NCBI GenBank assembly: GCA_950071875.1
Contig: CATMNW010000055.1
Coordinates: 1-10,501 of the forward strand
Direction: 5' to 3'
Length of the DNA: 10,501 bases
Source of the DNA: an uncultured Erythrobacteraceae bacterium
GTDB taxonomy: Bacteria > Pseudomonadota > Alphaproteobacteria > Sphingomonadales > Sphingomonadaceae
The translations under genes and the position numbers were made by a program. A model generated the notes under the pieces. The model was given only the letters and a program-made list of their open reading frames with translations, made no database searches and was not told where the DNA came from. This document shows positions 1-7,312 of this stretch, piece after piece (the first letter of the stretch is position 1; every line of letters begins with the position of its first letter).

Positions 1-652
1 GGTCTCGGTTCGTGTATCCAGTGTGACACCGCCACCCAACCGCGTGCGGCTCCGATGTCCCACCTGCCGCCGCACCGTGCACCTCCTTGAGGAGGGCACG
101 GAGGACGATACCGATGTCGATCTCGACACGGTGCGCACGGTTTCGCTTGGCGGAAACTCGCAGACCCTCGTCAGCGAAAGCAGTGACGGCGGCCTGGCCG
201 CAGCACTGGGCATCGGATACGACTTCGAAGGCACGTTCGGCACGATTTCGCCGGGCATCGAGGTTCGCTATGTCGACCACTCGCTCGACGTAGTGGAGGA
301 AACTGGTGGAATTCTCGGCCTTCGCGTTTCGCGCGAGGACTTCGAGAGCTTCCAGGGCCGTATCGGTCTCGATTACCAGAAGGTCAGCGGCTCGTTCCAG
401 GTCGACGCCTATGCCGACTGGGTACACGAGTACAAGGACGGTCCGTTTGCGGTTGCTGCGCAGTTTGCTGCAGGCAATGGCCCGGCAGTTCTCTTCCCGG
501 TTGCGAGCCAGGACAAGGATTGGGGCGAGCTCGGCCTGTCGGCACAGTTCGGCAGCGGTGCTTTCCAGTTCGGCCTTGGTGTCGATACAACCATCGCTCG
601 CAAGAACGCCAACGCGCAGACATACCGCGCCACGGCCACCTTCAAGTTCTAA
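1..652 (+). CDS. Outer-membrane autotransporter-like beta-barrel protein, C-terminal fragment
   Basis: This is the 3' end of a gene that runs off the left edge; the frame starting at base 2 is open to the edge and stops with TAA at 650-652. From about base 100 the product looks like the final strands of an outer-membrane beta-barrel. It has alternating hydrophobic/polar strands rich in Gly, Tyr and Phe (GIGYDFEG, PGIEVRYVDHSLD, VDAYADWVHEY, GLSAQFGSGAFQFGLGV) and ends in strand TYRATATFKF with the terminal Phe used as a BAM recognition signal. That pattern fits the type V autotransporter barrel domain, although another barrel such as a porin is possible. The passenger or upstream part is outside the window. 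The first 30 or so codons (Cys-containing, RLRCPTCRRTVHL) do not look like barrel sequence and may reflect a frameshift, a junction or an assembly error. A GTG at 23 is in frame but gives no signal peptide, so I do not regard it as the true start. A terminator follows 36 bases after the stop. Confidence 0.72.
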   Translation, partial: VSVRVSSVTPPPNRVRLRCPTCRRTVHLLEEGTEDDTDVDLDTVRTVSLGGNSQTLVSESSDGGLAAALGIGYDFEGTFGTISPGIEVRYVDHSLDVVEETGGILGLRVSREDFESFQGRIGLDYQKVSGSFQVDAYADWVHEYKDGPFAVAAQFAAGNGPAVLFPVASQDKDWGELGLSAQFGSGAFQFGLGVDTTIARKNANAQTYRATATFKF

Positions 653-687
653 GAGAACGCGAACAGGGGCTCAGGCTCCGACAGAAA

Positions 688-722
688 GGGCCGTCCGGGA
701 AACCGGGCGGCCCTTCTTCTTT
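688..722 (+). terminator. Intrinsic terminator after the barrel gene
   Basis: An 11-base stem (GGGCCGTCCGG paired with CCGGGCGGCCC, one G-T wobble) closes a GAAA tetraloop and is followed by TTCTTCTTT. It lies 36 bases after the barrel gene stop, so it should end that transcript and separate it from the lysozyme gene. Confidence 0.85.
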
Positions 723-795
723 GCCGATAGCATTTTCCTACTCGCTCCTTTCATGCCTAGCGGGTCAGCCTCTCGAATAATGAAGAAGGCCAGAT

Positions 796-1383
796 ATGAA
801 CCGCAAACCTGTATTCGACCTCGTCCGGAAGTTACTTGGACGAGGGTTCCGCCAGTCCGAAGTCCAAGCGCTCGATGCGGCTCTCGATCTTGCAGGAGAA
901 CCAGCTAGTAAGAGACATCGGGCCCTTGTCCCAAGCGAAGCTGCGATCCGATTGATCCGCGAGTTCGAAGGTTGCGCACGCCTTCGCAGTGACGGCTTTG
1001 TCGAGGCCTATCCAGACCCCGGCACGGGCGCTGCGCCCTGGACGATTGGATGGGGTGCGACTGGGCCGGGCATCGGGCCCGGAACGGTTTGGTCACGTAC
1101 GGAATGCGACGCGAGACTTGCGAGTGATGTCGCACGCCATGCACAGGACGTCGCACTGGCGATCGGCACGGCCGCGACCACTCAATCGCAATTCGATGCG
1201 ATGACCAGCTTTCATTTCAACACCGGCGCCATTGAGCGGTCGACCCTGCTTAAGCGTCATATTTCAGGCGATTACGAAAGCGCTGCACGAGAATTCGCCC
1301 GATGGAACCGCGCCGGAGGACGGATACTGAAGGGCCTAGTTAGGCGCCGTGCGGCCGAAGAACGACTATATCGTTCTCACTGA
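796..1383 (+). CDS. Phage-type lysozyme (glycoside hydrolase family 24)
   Basis: This 195-residue protein is predicted to cleave the beta-1,4 bond between N-acetylmuramic acid and N-acetylglucosamine in peptidoglycan. The GH24 core starts near residue 48. EFEG carries the likely catalytic Glu58, YPDP carries Asp74, and PWTIGWGAT carries Thr83, matching the E...D...T triad of the T4/P1 lysozyme family. The spacing between Glu and Asp is longer than in T4 lysozyme, as in the subtype with a TGxxPWTIGWG motif. Further helices (FDAMTSFHFNTGAIERSTLLK, then WNRAGGRILKGLVRRRAAE) match the usual C-terminal half. Residues 1-47 are an extra helical, charged segment with no signal peptide or membrane segment, and I recall similar openings in sphingomonad chromosomal lysozymes. 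The start is supported by GAAGAAGG at 782-789, six bases upstream. No holin, spanin or other phage gene is adjacent, so this may be a domesticated lysozyme. How it would reach the periplasm is not evident. Confidence 0.88.
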   Translation: MNRKPVFDLVRKLLGRGFRQSEVQALDAALDLAGEPASKRHRALVPSEAAIRLIREFEGCARLRSDGFVEAYPDPGTGAAPWTIGWGATGPGIGPGTVWSRTECDARLASDVARHAQDVALAIGTAATTQSQFDAMTSFHFNTGAIERSTLLKRHISGDYESAAREFARWNRAGGRILKGLVRRRAAEERLYRSH

Positions 1384-1423
1384 AGAACCGCAGAACTCCG
1401 GCGTTATTTGCGCTGAAGCGTTG

Positions 1424-1444
1424 GAACCGGAACGCGTCCGGTCC
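1424..1444 (+). other. Hairpin in the lysozyme to RcnB-like gene spacer
   Basis: ACCGGA (1426-1431) and TCCGGT (1437-1442) form a perfect 6-base stem with loop ACGCG, and outer G-C pairs extend it past one mismatch. No T tract follows, so it is not a clear intrinsic terminator. It could be a structured 5' leader or an mRNA-stabilising element in the 89-base gap. The function is unknown and such stems occur by chance in GC-rich DNA. Confidence 0.3.
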
Positions 1445-1472
1445 CGTTGGTCGGCCAAACGGAGTTTAACTA

Positions 1473-2510
1473 ATGCGTATTTTGCTCGCCGGGGCAGCCG
1501 CAGTTGCGTTGGTGACGAGCGGCGCTCTTGCTCAACCTGGAAACGGCAATGGATTCGGTAATGACAAGGATCGGGCATCCGCCAAGATGGAGCGTGGGCA
1601 GCCCGATCGTGCGAGAGACCGTGACAATCGCGGTCGATCCGATATCCAGACTCAACGTCGCAACGACGAACGGCAGGAACGACAGCAGGAGCGCAGAGTC
1701 GAAAGGAGCCTGGATCGGATCAATGACGCCAAGCGCGTTACCGATACCACTGGCAACCGTGAGGTCCGCCGCGAGATCGAGGGCAACCCGATCAATCGCG
1801 GATTGGAACAACTGGCCAAGCGTCGCGATAGTTCAAAGCGCCTGCGCGACAGCGAGACGATCATCGATACGGCGCGATATGTACGCGAACGCAATTATCT
1901 TTCACGCGACCGCGATCGCCGGCTGATCGCCGGTTGTCCGCCCGGATTGGCGCGGAAGCGCAACGGGTGCCTGCCCCCCGGCCAGACGAGCAATCGCGAC
2001 AGCCGGGATCAGCGCTGGAACGGTTACTCCTACAGTCCGGCGCTATTCGGGCTGAACAATTATGATGGCGGACGGTATCTGTTCGATGATGGCTACCTGC
2101 TTCGCCCGGCGTCGTCTGGCGGCATTGCGGGTTATATTCCGTTGCTTGGCGGGGCTCTCTCCATCGGCAATCTGTGGCCATCGTCATATCAAAGCTACGC
2201 CGTTCCGGATTATTACGTCGACTATTACGATCTGGGGCCGGAGACGTCCTATCGCTACGCAGACAATGTGATCTACCGTGTCGATCCTTCGGACGCCGCA
2301 ATCACATCCGTGGCGGCCCTTTTGACGGGGGACGAGTTCGTGATCGGACAGCCCATGCCGTCCGGCTACGATGTCTACAACGTCCCCTATACCTATCGCG
2401 ACCGTTATGCAGATTCGCCGGAGGCCCTGTACCGGTATTCCGATGGATACGTATATCGCATCGACCCGGAAAGCCGGTTGATTGCGGCAGCGATCGATCT
2501 TCTGGCTTGA
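1473..2510 (+). CDS. Secreted arginine-rich RcnB-like protein with paired C-terminal repeats
   Basis: The 345-residue product is exported. Residues 1-20 form a signal peptide with probable cleavage after ALA before QPGNGNG. Residues 31-150 are very hydrophilic, about one quarter arginine, and likely disordered or coiled. A motif at 151-171 (CPPGLARKRNGCLPPGQ) holds the only two cysteines, Cys155 and Cys166, which could form a disulfide. The C-terminal part carries two copies of one unit: YRYADNVIYRVDP near 260-272 and YRYSDGYVYRIDP near 320-332, each followed by a short hydrophobic helix ending in ALL or DLL. The domain resembles the RcnB family (periplasmic protein of nickel/cobalt homeostasis in E. 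coli), but the metal role should not be transferred: there is no His-rich site and no RcnA-type exporter nearby. The start is supported by GGAG at 1461-1464, eight bases before the ATG. Its stop overlaps the ribosome binding site of the fasciclin gene, so the two are probably co-translated. The function is unknown; a periplasmic or cell-surface structural role is possible. Confidence 0.8.
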   Translation: MRILLAGAAAVALVTSGALAQPGNGNGFGNDKDRASAKMERGQPDRARDRDNRGRSDIQTQRRNDERQERQQERRVERSLDRINDAKRVTDTTGNREVRREIEGNPINRGLEQLAKRRDSSKRLRDSETIIDTARYVRERNYLSRDRDRRLIAGCPPGLARKRNGCLPPGQTSNRDSRDQRWNGYSYSPALFGLNNYDGGRYLFDDGYLLRPASSGGIAGYIPLLGGALSIGNLWPSSYQSYAVPDYYVDYYDLGPETSYRYADNVIYRVDPSDAAITSVAALLTGDEFVIGQPMPSGYDVYNVPYTYRDRYADSPEALYRYSDGYVYRIDPESRLIAAAIDLLA

Positions 2511-2514
2511 AGGG
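2510..2514 (+). promoter_or_regulatory. Ribosome binding site overlapping the upstream stop codon
   Basis: AAGGG begins on the last base of the TGA stop (2508-2510) of the RcnB-like gene and sits six bases before the ATG at 2521. This decides the fasciclin start at 2521 over an in-frame upstream codon at 2482, and suggests that translation of the second gene depends on ribosomes terminating on the first. Confidence 0.65.
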
Positions 2515-2520
2515 CTAACA

Positions 2521-3093
2521 ATGCAAAATCCCATTACCAAGGCGGGTGCTGCACTCGCGATCGCCCTCCTGCCCCTTGTTACCGCCTGCTCGGGTGACCA
2601 GGATAGCGAGACCGGTCCGGTCCAGACCAGAGAGGAAGCTACGCTGACGCTGGCGACTGCGCTGAGCGAAGACCGCAGTTTGGGCACTGTATTAGACGCG
2701 ATGCAAGACTCAGGCCTCTCGGGCGTGCTGGAGGGCTCTGCAAGTTACACCATCCTCGCACCGAATGATGCTGCCTTTACCGCCTTGGGTGATCAAGGAA
2801 GCGAGCTTCTTGAGGAGGATCAACAAGCGATCCTTATCGCAATCCTTCGCGATCACCTGCTACCGGGTCATCTTACTCCGGAGTCCATTACGAATGCGAT
2901 CAAAAGCCAGGGCGGCCCGGTGACCATGACCACACTGGGGGGCACGTCCGTGACATTCTCCAAGTCGAGTGACGGTATAACTGTATCAACAGGCGGCGCT
3001 TCCAGCGCCACGCTCGTCGGCACAGCAATTGCCGCAAACAACGGGGTCGTCATTCCGATCGACGCGGTATTGCTTCCGCCCAGGGACGACTGA
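2521..3093 (+). CDS. Fasciclin (FAS1) domain lipoprotein
   Basis: The 190-residue product starts with a lipoprotein signal peptide: hydrophobic ALAIALLPLV and then lipobox VTAC, with Cys23 as the probable lipidated residue. A short acidic linker (SGDQDSETGP) follows. Serine after the Cys favours outer-membrane sorting by the usual Lol rule, though this is an inference. Residues 42-187 form one FAS1 domain. The first conserved box is YTILAPNDAAFTAL (76-89), HLLPGHL at 112-118 corresponds to the central His-containing segment, and ANNGVVIPIDAVLLP near the end matches the NGVIHVID.VLLP closing box. FAS1 domains are adhesion or ligand-binding modules in secreted and surface proteins, and no specific partner is visible here. 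Starting at 2482 instead would lengthen the n-region by 13 residues and overlap the upstream gene. The gene stops 8 bases from the convergent tamB stop. Confidence 0.9.
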   Translation: MQNPITKAGAALAIALLPLVTACSGDQDSETGPVQTREEATLTLATALSEDRSLGTVLDAMQDSGLSGVLEGSASYTILAPNDAAFTALGDQGSELLEEDQQAILIAILRDHLLPGHLTPESITNAIKSQGGPVTMTTLGGTSVTFSKSSDGITVSTGGASSATLVGTAIAANNGVVIPIDAVLLPPRDD

Positions 3094-3099
3094 CAAACA

Positions 3100-3120
3100 G
3101 ATCAGTAATCCCGGCTGATC
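3100..3120. terminator. Possible bidirectional hairpin between convergent genes
   Basis: GATCAG (3100-3105) and CTGATC (3115-3120) are perfect inverted repeats around a 9-base loop, overlapping the tamB stop codon. The position between two convergent stops suits a shared terminator, but the stem is short and no T tract follows on either strand. I rate this as weak. Confidence 0.25.
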
Positions 3121-6100
3121 TCCGCCACCACACTCTCGCGGCCTACGGTCGAAACCGCCGCGAGAAGTGAAAGCCAGCTAGTGACGCGGAATTCGACCTC
3201 TGTCGCGCTGTATCCCCGCCCGTCGGTGATGATCTCTGCATAGAAGCGACGGCCGAAGTTCTTGCCCAGTGCAACGCCGGTTCCGCGCCCCAGGGCGGGG
3301 TCGGCACTGACGATGCGCAAGCGATCAAGCCCGATCGCCGTACGCAGCTGGTTGATGGGATCCATCCCCCCACCACCACGAAGGCTCGCGACAGCTGCAC
3401 CCAGCTGCAACGCGTCGGTCGCCGAAAGGCTGGTTACCGAACCGCCGAATAGAAGCCGTGCAAGCAATTCTTCCTCGGGCAGGGCCGGATTGGAACTGAA
3501 AGCGATTTCCGGCTGGGTTGCACTGCCGCGCACAGTCACCTCGACCGTCAGCCCATCGCTTTCGGTTTCCGCACGAATATCGACACGCGGGTCGATCGGC
3601 TGGCTCTCGTCGAATTCGATTTCCCCCCTTGTCAGCTCGAACCGCGTACCCGCGAAGGTGTAGTCACCGCGCACGACTTCGGCACTGCCCCCGATGCGCG
3701 GATCATCGGTGGTACCGCGCAGGATGACGTCCGCAGCCCACTCGCTATCCAGCCCCATCCCATCCACATCGATCCGGCTTTCGGCGCGTGCATTGATGAG
3801 ATAGCGCCAGGGTCGTGATGCAGCAGCCCGGGGGGCCCTGCTTGCAGGAGCATTGATTTCGCGTGTCGCGATCTGGGGCAGGCGCAGGTCGTCCGCTGCC
3901 GTGCCAAGGGTCCAGCTGGCGCGATCGACCTGCACGCGGCCCGCAATGGTACCGCCAAGTCCATTCGACACGATGCGCAATGGACCGCTTATCGTCGCGC
4001 TCAGGCCATTCGCATCGAGCAGCCGGGCATTTTTCGCCGAAGCTCGCAGGTCGATGGTTGGTCCGCGCACTTCCAGGAAGCGCCCTTCCACGGTTTCACC
4101 AAGCGTACTCAGGTCAACAATACCGCTGCCGGTGATGGTGCCGCCATTCACTGCGGTCCCGGCAAACCGGCGCAGCTGGAGGCGCGATCCCTGGAAGCCG
4201 CCCCTGACGGACATATCGCGAATGTTCGTGCCGGAAAGCGAACTGCGCAGTTGCAGGCTGTCGCCCGAAATAGAGCCCCGCACCGTCGGGTCGCGCAAGG
4301 TGCCCGTCGCATCCGCCGCGATCGCAATCGGACCGGTAATGTCGAATGCATCCAGCGCGGCAAGCCGCCACAAGCTTTCCGCGGCCCCGCGATAGCGCAA
4401 TTGGGCGAACAACTGGCCGGCCCGCAGGCGTTCGAGCAACGATCCGTCAGCAGGCAGGCCGGTAATGCGGGCCTGCAACCGTCCACGCTGGATCTCTTCG
4501 TTGCGCAACAGGGCGCGGGCTTCGAGGCTGTTTTGTTCGAGGCGGGCAACAAGCGACAGATCGACAGGGCGCGACGTCAGGACCAGACCTGAGCGGGTCA
4601 GCCCCACAACTTTCACCTTGATATCGCTTACCGGCAGGCCGCTTCGGCTATCGTTATATTGGACAGTGCCCGAAATCGTGCCGCCGAGGCCGGTATCGGC
4701 AGCCACCACGTCGATGAGCGAAAGCGGCATCCGTGCAAGTTTGAAATCGAAGTCGAGCGCGTCGTTCCCGAAGCGACCCGAGGCAATCATGCCACCATCG
4801 CCATAGGAGAGCTGTGTCGGAGCAAGGGCCCAACCGCCGCCATCGATACTGGTAAGCACAGCCCGGCGCGGCATGGTTATCCGCCGACCGGCAAATTCGC
4901 CGCGTGCCGCAACTGCTATCCGATCGGGCCGGATAATCGCGTTGGTATCGAGGGTGAACCGGCCACTGCGCCTGCCCGACAGGGACGCATCGACCCTGCC
5001 AATTCCGTTTTCCAGTTCGCCCTTTGCAGCAAGCCGTGCGATAAACAGCGAACCGTAAGACAGGCCGGATGCCGATCCCGAACCGCTGAATGTGGTCGTA
5101 CCGTCTCCGATCAACCCGGATGCATCGATATCGGCGCGCGCAATGCGCAGCGCGGTTTCGCCACCGAAGCGGGCATTGCGAGCCTGCAGGTCTACATCGA
5201 GGCCCTGTCCACCGCCACGCGGAGCAAGCGCTACAGTGCCTGTCAGACCGCCGCCCACAAAGGCCAGCGATCCATCCGCCCCGCCATCCACCAAGGTGAG
5301 GCCGCCCGTCACCTGCGTGTCCGATACGCGAAACTGTTCGATGGAAATGCGCGTCGGCCCGCTTTCCGGCGCGACAAGGGCAAGCTGGCCGGCAAAGGGG
5401 CCGAGGAGCGAACTGCCGTCGGTGTCGATTGCGAAACCGTCTCCGCTCGGAGCGATCGCGACACGGACGTCCTCCAGTCCGGTAACCGGACTTGCGAACA
5501 CAAGTGCGGCGCTGGGGCCGTCGTCGGCAACGGTCGCCTCGACCGTGAAGGGGCCGTAATCGACATGCGATCCACTGCCTGCCACCCGCGTCGTTCCATC
5601 GCGAACGCTGCCATCCAGCGCGAGCCGCACCTTGCTGGCATCGACCCGCAAACGGTTGAAGTCGAGGGGGGCATTTCCGCCGACTGCGATTCCGCCACGA
5701 ACGCGAATCGGGGTTCCGGCAAGGTTTGCCAGTGTGGCGTTGGTAACGGGCGAAATGCGTGCATCGAGATCTGCCGACAGCCGCCACGGCGATTCCGGGG
5801 CCAGCGTCAGGTCGATCGTCGCGGTTCCGCCGGCAGTACCGACATTGTCGAGAGCCAACCGCTCGGCCCGCACCGGTCCACGTATCTGGTAGCGGCCAGC
5901 GCCAAGGTCGCCGCGCAGCGCCAGATTGGCGGACAGATTGGGAAAGGCGATGCGCAGGTCATCGGACAGCAGCGTAGAGCCGCTCAGGACTATCGTGCCA
6001 CTTCCCCTGCCATCGACCAATCGCGGATCGACCATCACATTTCCGCTGGTGATCCTCGCCACCTGCAGGTTTAGCGGTAGTGTCCACCGCGTACCGTCGT

Positions 6101-7310
6101 AGCTAGCGGTTCCCTGCTGGCGCAAACCATCGAGGATCGTTCCGCCAACATCGAACTGCCCGACGCGAGCATCGTGAACGATCGCGAGGTCGTTGAAAGC
6201 ACCGTCGATCGTCGCATCGAGCCGCGCATCGCGCAGCGTCATGCCATCACCGAACAGCGCAGGATCGCGCAGTAACGCGCTGACTACCATTTCCTCGGCG
6301 CGATTTTCGGCAAGATCGACAAGTCCGCGCGCGTCGAGGAAAAGGCCCTGCCCTACCAGCTGGGTGCGACCATCGAAGCGACGTGAGTCGATCGTCACAT
6401 CCGCTTTCAGTGCTACATTCGTGCCCAGCGCATCGGCAGGAACGCCAGTCAAAAAATTGGTCGGGTCGAACGTACCGAGCAGACCGAAACGCCCCGCCCG
6501 ATTCGTGATCCGCATCGCGGCTACACGTTCGTTTTCGCTGCGGAGCAACAGGCCGCCGCGCCACTGTGACCAGGTTCCATCGCCGCGGATCTGCGCGGTA
6601 TAGGGTGCGTCCAGTCCGGCCATCGCTGCGAGCGGTCCGTCAGCCTGCGCCGCAACATCCAGCGAAAGGTCGAAATCGTCGCCATCGGGCTGCGCATCCA
6701 GCAGCAGAGCCAGTCGGTCACGCTCGCCCAGGGCACCGTCGATTTCGAGGACCAGATGCTTGTCGGCAACCTGCGCGCTGCCACTCAGGTCGACCCGCTG
6801 CGTGCTATCGCCGGCTATACCGGGCGCGAGCATGAGATTGTCGATTTCGAGTTCCTCGACAGCAATGTCGAAGCCCGGGAGGATCGGTCCTTCTTCCTCG
6901 CTCGGCAGGAATTCGGGAACCCGCGCCATCGTTGCGCGGCGCGCGGCGAAACTGTCGATCTCCAGCCGGTTCGACAGCCATGCCCCCGGGTTCCAGTCCA
7001 CCTCGGCACGCGGGATGGTAAGGAAGACGCCTTGCGGGTCCGACAGCCGCACGTCGTGCAATACCGCGGCGCCGTAAAGGTTGCCCTCGATCCGCCCGAT
7101 CCGGATATTGAGGCCGTTGGGGAACGTCCGCTCCGCGATGCGACTTGCAAGGAAGCGTTCGCCGATGGGCGTGTTCAGCAGAACGATTGCGCCGCCGACA
7201 AGCAGTACGAAGCCTGCCAGGATTCCGAGCAACCATTTGCGGGCCCTGCGTCCGCGGGTGGGAGCGGAAACCTGTTCGGGCCGATCGTCCATAACCTCTG
7301 CTGCCGCCAT
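3102..7310 (-). CDS. tamB: TamB, inner-membrane subunit of the translocation and assembly module
   Basis: This 1402-residue protein is the inner-membrane-anchored, periplasm-spanning partner of TamA. The TamAB system takes part in outer-membrane protein insertion and, as an AsmA-like protein, in phospholipid movement to the outer membrane. Residues 1-25 are a basic cytoplasmic tail ending RGRRARK, residues 26-45 are a single membrane anchor (WLLGILAGFVLLVGGAIVLL), and IGRIEGNLYG at the start of the periplasmic part is typical of the family. The long middle is repetitive beta-rich sequence expected to form the hydrophobic groove. The C-terminal TamB/DUF490 domain is clear: PEIAFSSNPALPEEELLARLLFG around 1266-1288 is the signature, followed by GLDRLRI, the GKNFGRRFYAEI segment and a final TEVEFRVTSWLSLLAAVSTVGRESVVAEISRDY-type end. 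The length is slightly above E. coli TamB (1259). The ATG shares one base with the tamA stop (TGATG), indicating an operon with translational coupling. A second in-frame Met at residue 7 is a possible alternative start. Confidence 0.95.
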   Translation of the reverse strand: MAAAEVMDDRPEQVSAPTRGRRARKWLLGILAGFVLLVGGAIVLLNTPIGERFLASRIAERTFPNGLNIRIGRIEGNLYGAAVLHDVRLSDPQGVFLTIPRAEVDWNPGAWLSNRLEIDSFAARRATMARVPEFLPSEEEGPILPGFDIAVEELEIDNLMLAPGIAGDSTQRVDLSGSAQVADKHLVLEIDGALGERDRLALLLDAQPDGDDFDLSLDVAAQADGPLAAMAGLDAPYTAQIRGDGTWSQWRGGLLLRSENERVAAMRITNRAGRFGLLGTFDPTNFLTGVPADALGTNVALKADVTIDSRRFDGRTQLVGQGLFLDARGLVDLAENRAEEMVVSALLRDPALFGDGMTLRDARLDATIDGAFNDLAIVHDARVGQFDVGGTILDGLRQQGTASYDGTRWTLPLNLQVARITSGNVMVDPRLVDGRGSGTIVLSGSTLLSDDLRIAFPNLSANLALRGDLGAGRYQIRGPVRAERLALDNVGTAGGTATIDLTLAPESPWRLSADLDARISPVTNATLANLAGTPIRVRGGIAVGGNAPLDFNRLRVDASKVRLALDGSVRDGTTRVAGSGSHVDYGPFTVEATVADDGPSAALVFASPVTGLEDVRVAIAPSGDGFAIDTDGSSLLGPFAGQLALVAPESGPTRISIEQFRVSDTQVTGGLTLVDGGADGSLAFVGGGLTGTVALAPRGGGQGLDVDLQARNARFGGETALRIARADIDASGLIGDGTTTFSGSGSASGLSYGSLFIARLAAKGELENGIGRVDASLSGRRSGRFTLDTNAIIRPDRIAVAARGEFAGRRITMPRRAVLTSIDGGGWALAPTQLSYGDGGMIASGRFGNDALDFDFKLARMPLSLIDVVAADTGLGGTISGTVQYNDSRSGLPVSDIKVKVVGLTRSGLVLTSRPVDLSLVARLEQNSLEARALLRNEEIQRGRLQARITGLPADGSLLERLRAGQLFAQLRYRGAAESLWRLAALDAFDITGPIAIAADATGTLRDPTVRGSISGDSLQLRSSLSGTNIRDMSVRGGFQGSRLQLRRFAGTAVNGGTITGSGIVDLSTLGETVEGRFLEVRGPTIDLRASAKNARLLDANGLSATISGPLRIVSNGLGGTIAGRVQVDRASWTLGTAADDLRLPQIATREINAPASRAPRAAASRPWRYLINARAESRIDVDGMGLDSEWAADVILRGTTDDPRIGGSAEVVRGDYTFAGTRFELTRGEIEFDESQPIDPRVDIRAETESDGLTVEVTVRGSATQPEIAFSSNPALPEEELLARLLFGGSVTSLSATDALQLGAAVASLRGGGGMDPINQLRTAIGLDRLRIVSADPALGRGTGVALGKNFGRRFYAEIITDGRGYSATEVEFRVTSWLSLLAAVSTVGRESVVAEISRDY

Positions 7311-7312
7311 CA
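7308..7312 (-). promoter_or_regulatory. TGATG stop/start overlap joining tamA and tamB
   Basis: On the minus strand TGA (7312-7310) ends tamA and ATG (7310-7308) starts tamB, sharing one base. This arrangement is typical of termination-reinitiation and would tie TamB synthesis to TamA. Confidence 0.8.

Noticed and set aside
23..25. GTG at base 23 as the true start of the barrel gene
   Set aside because: The frame is open to the left edge, there is no signal peptide after this codon, and the visible barrel part is only a C-terminal portion.
306..908. Plus-strand ORF crossing the barrel gene end and the terminator into the lysozyme gene
   Set aside because: It is an arginine/serine-rich out-of-frame shadow that runs through a clear intrinsic terminator and two better-supported genes.
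1473..2510. Nickel/cobalt homeostasis function for the RcnB-like protein
   Set aside because: The similarity is only at the level of the C-terminal YRY-type motif and general architecture; there is no His-rich metal site and no RcnA exporter or RcnR regulator nearby.
2482..2520. Upstream in-frame start for the fasciclin lipoprotein
   Set aside because: The ATG at 2521 has a good ribosome binding site and gives a normal lipoprotein signal peptide; the upstream start lacks one and overlaps the previous gene.
4659..6074. Long plus-strand ORF (471 codons) opposite tamB
   Set aside because: It is antisense to a convincing TamB reading frame, has low-complexity composition with no recognisable domain, and is the kind of open frame expected opposite a GC-rich gene.
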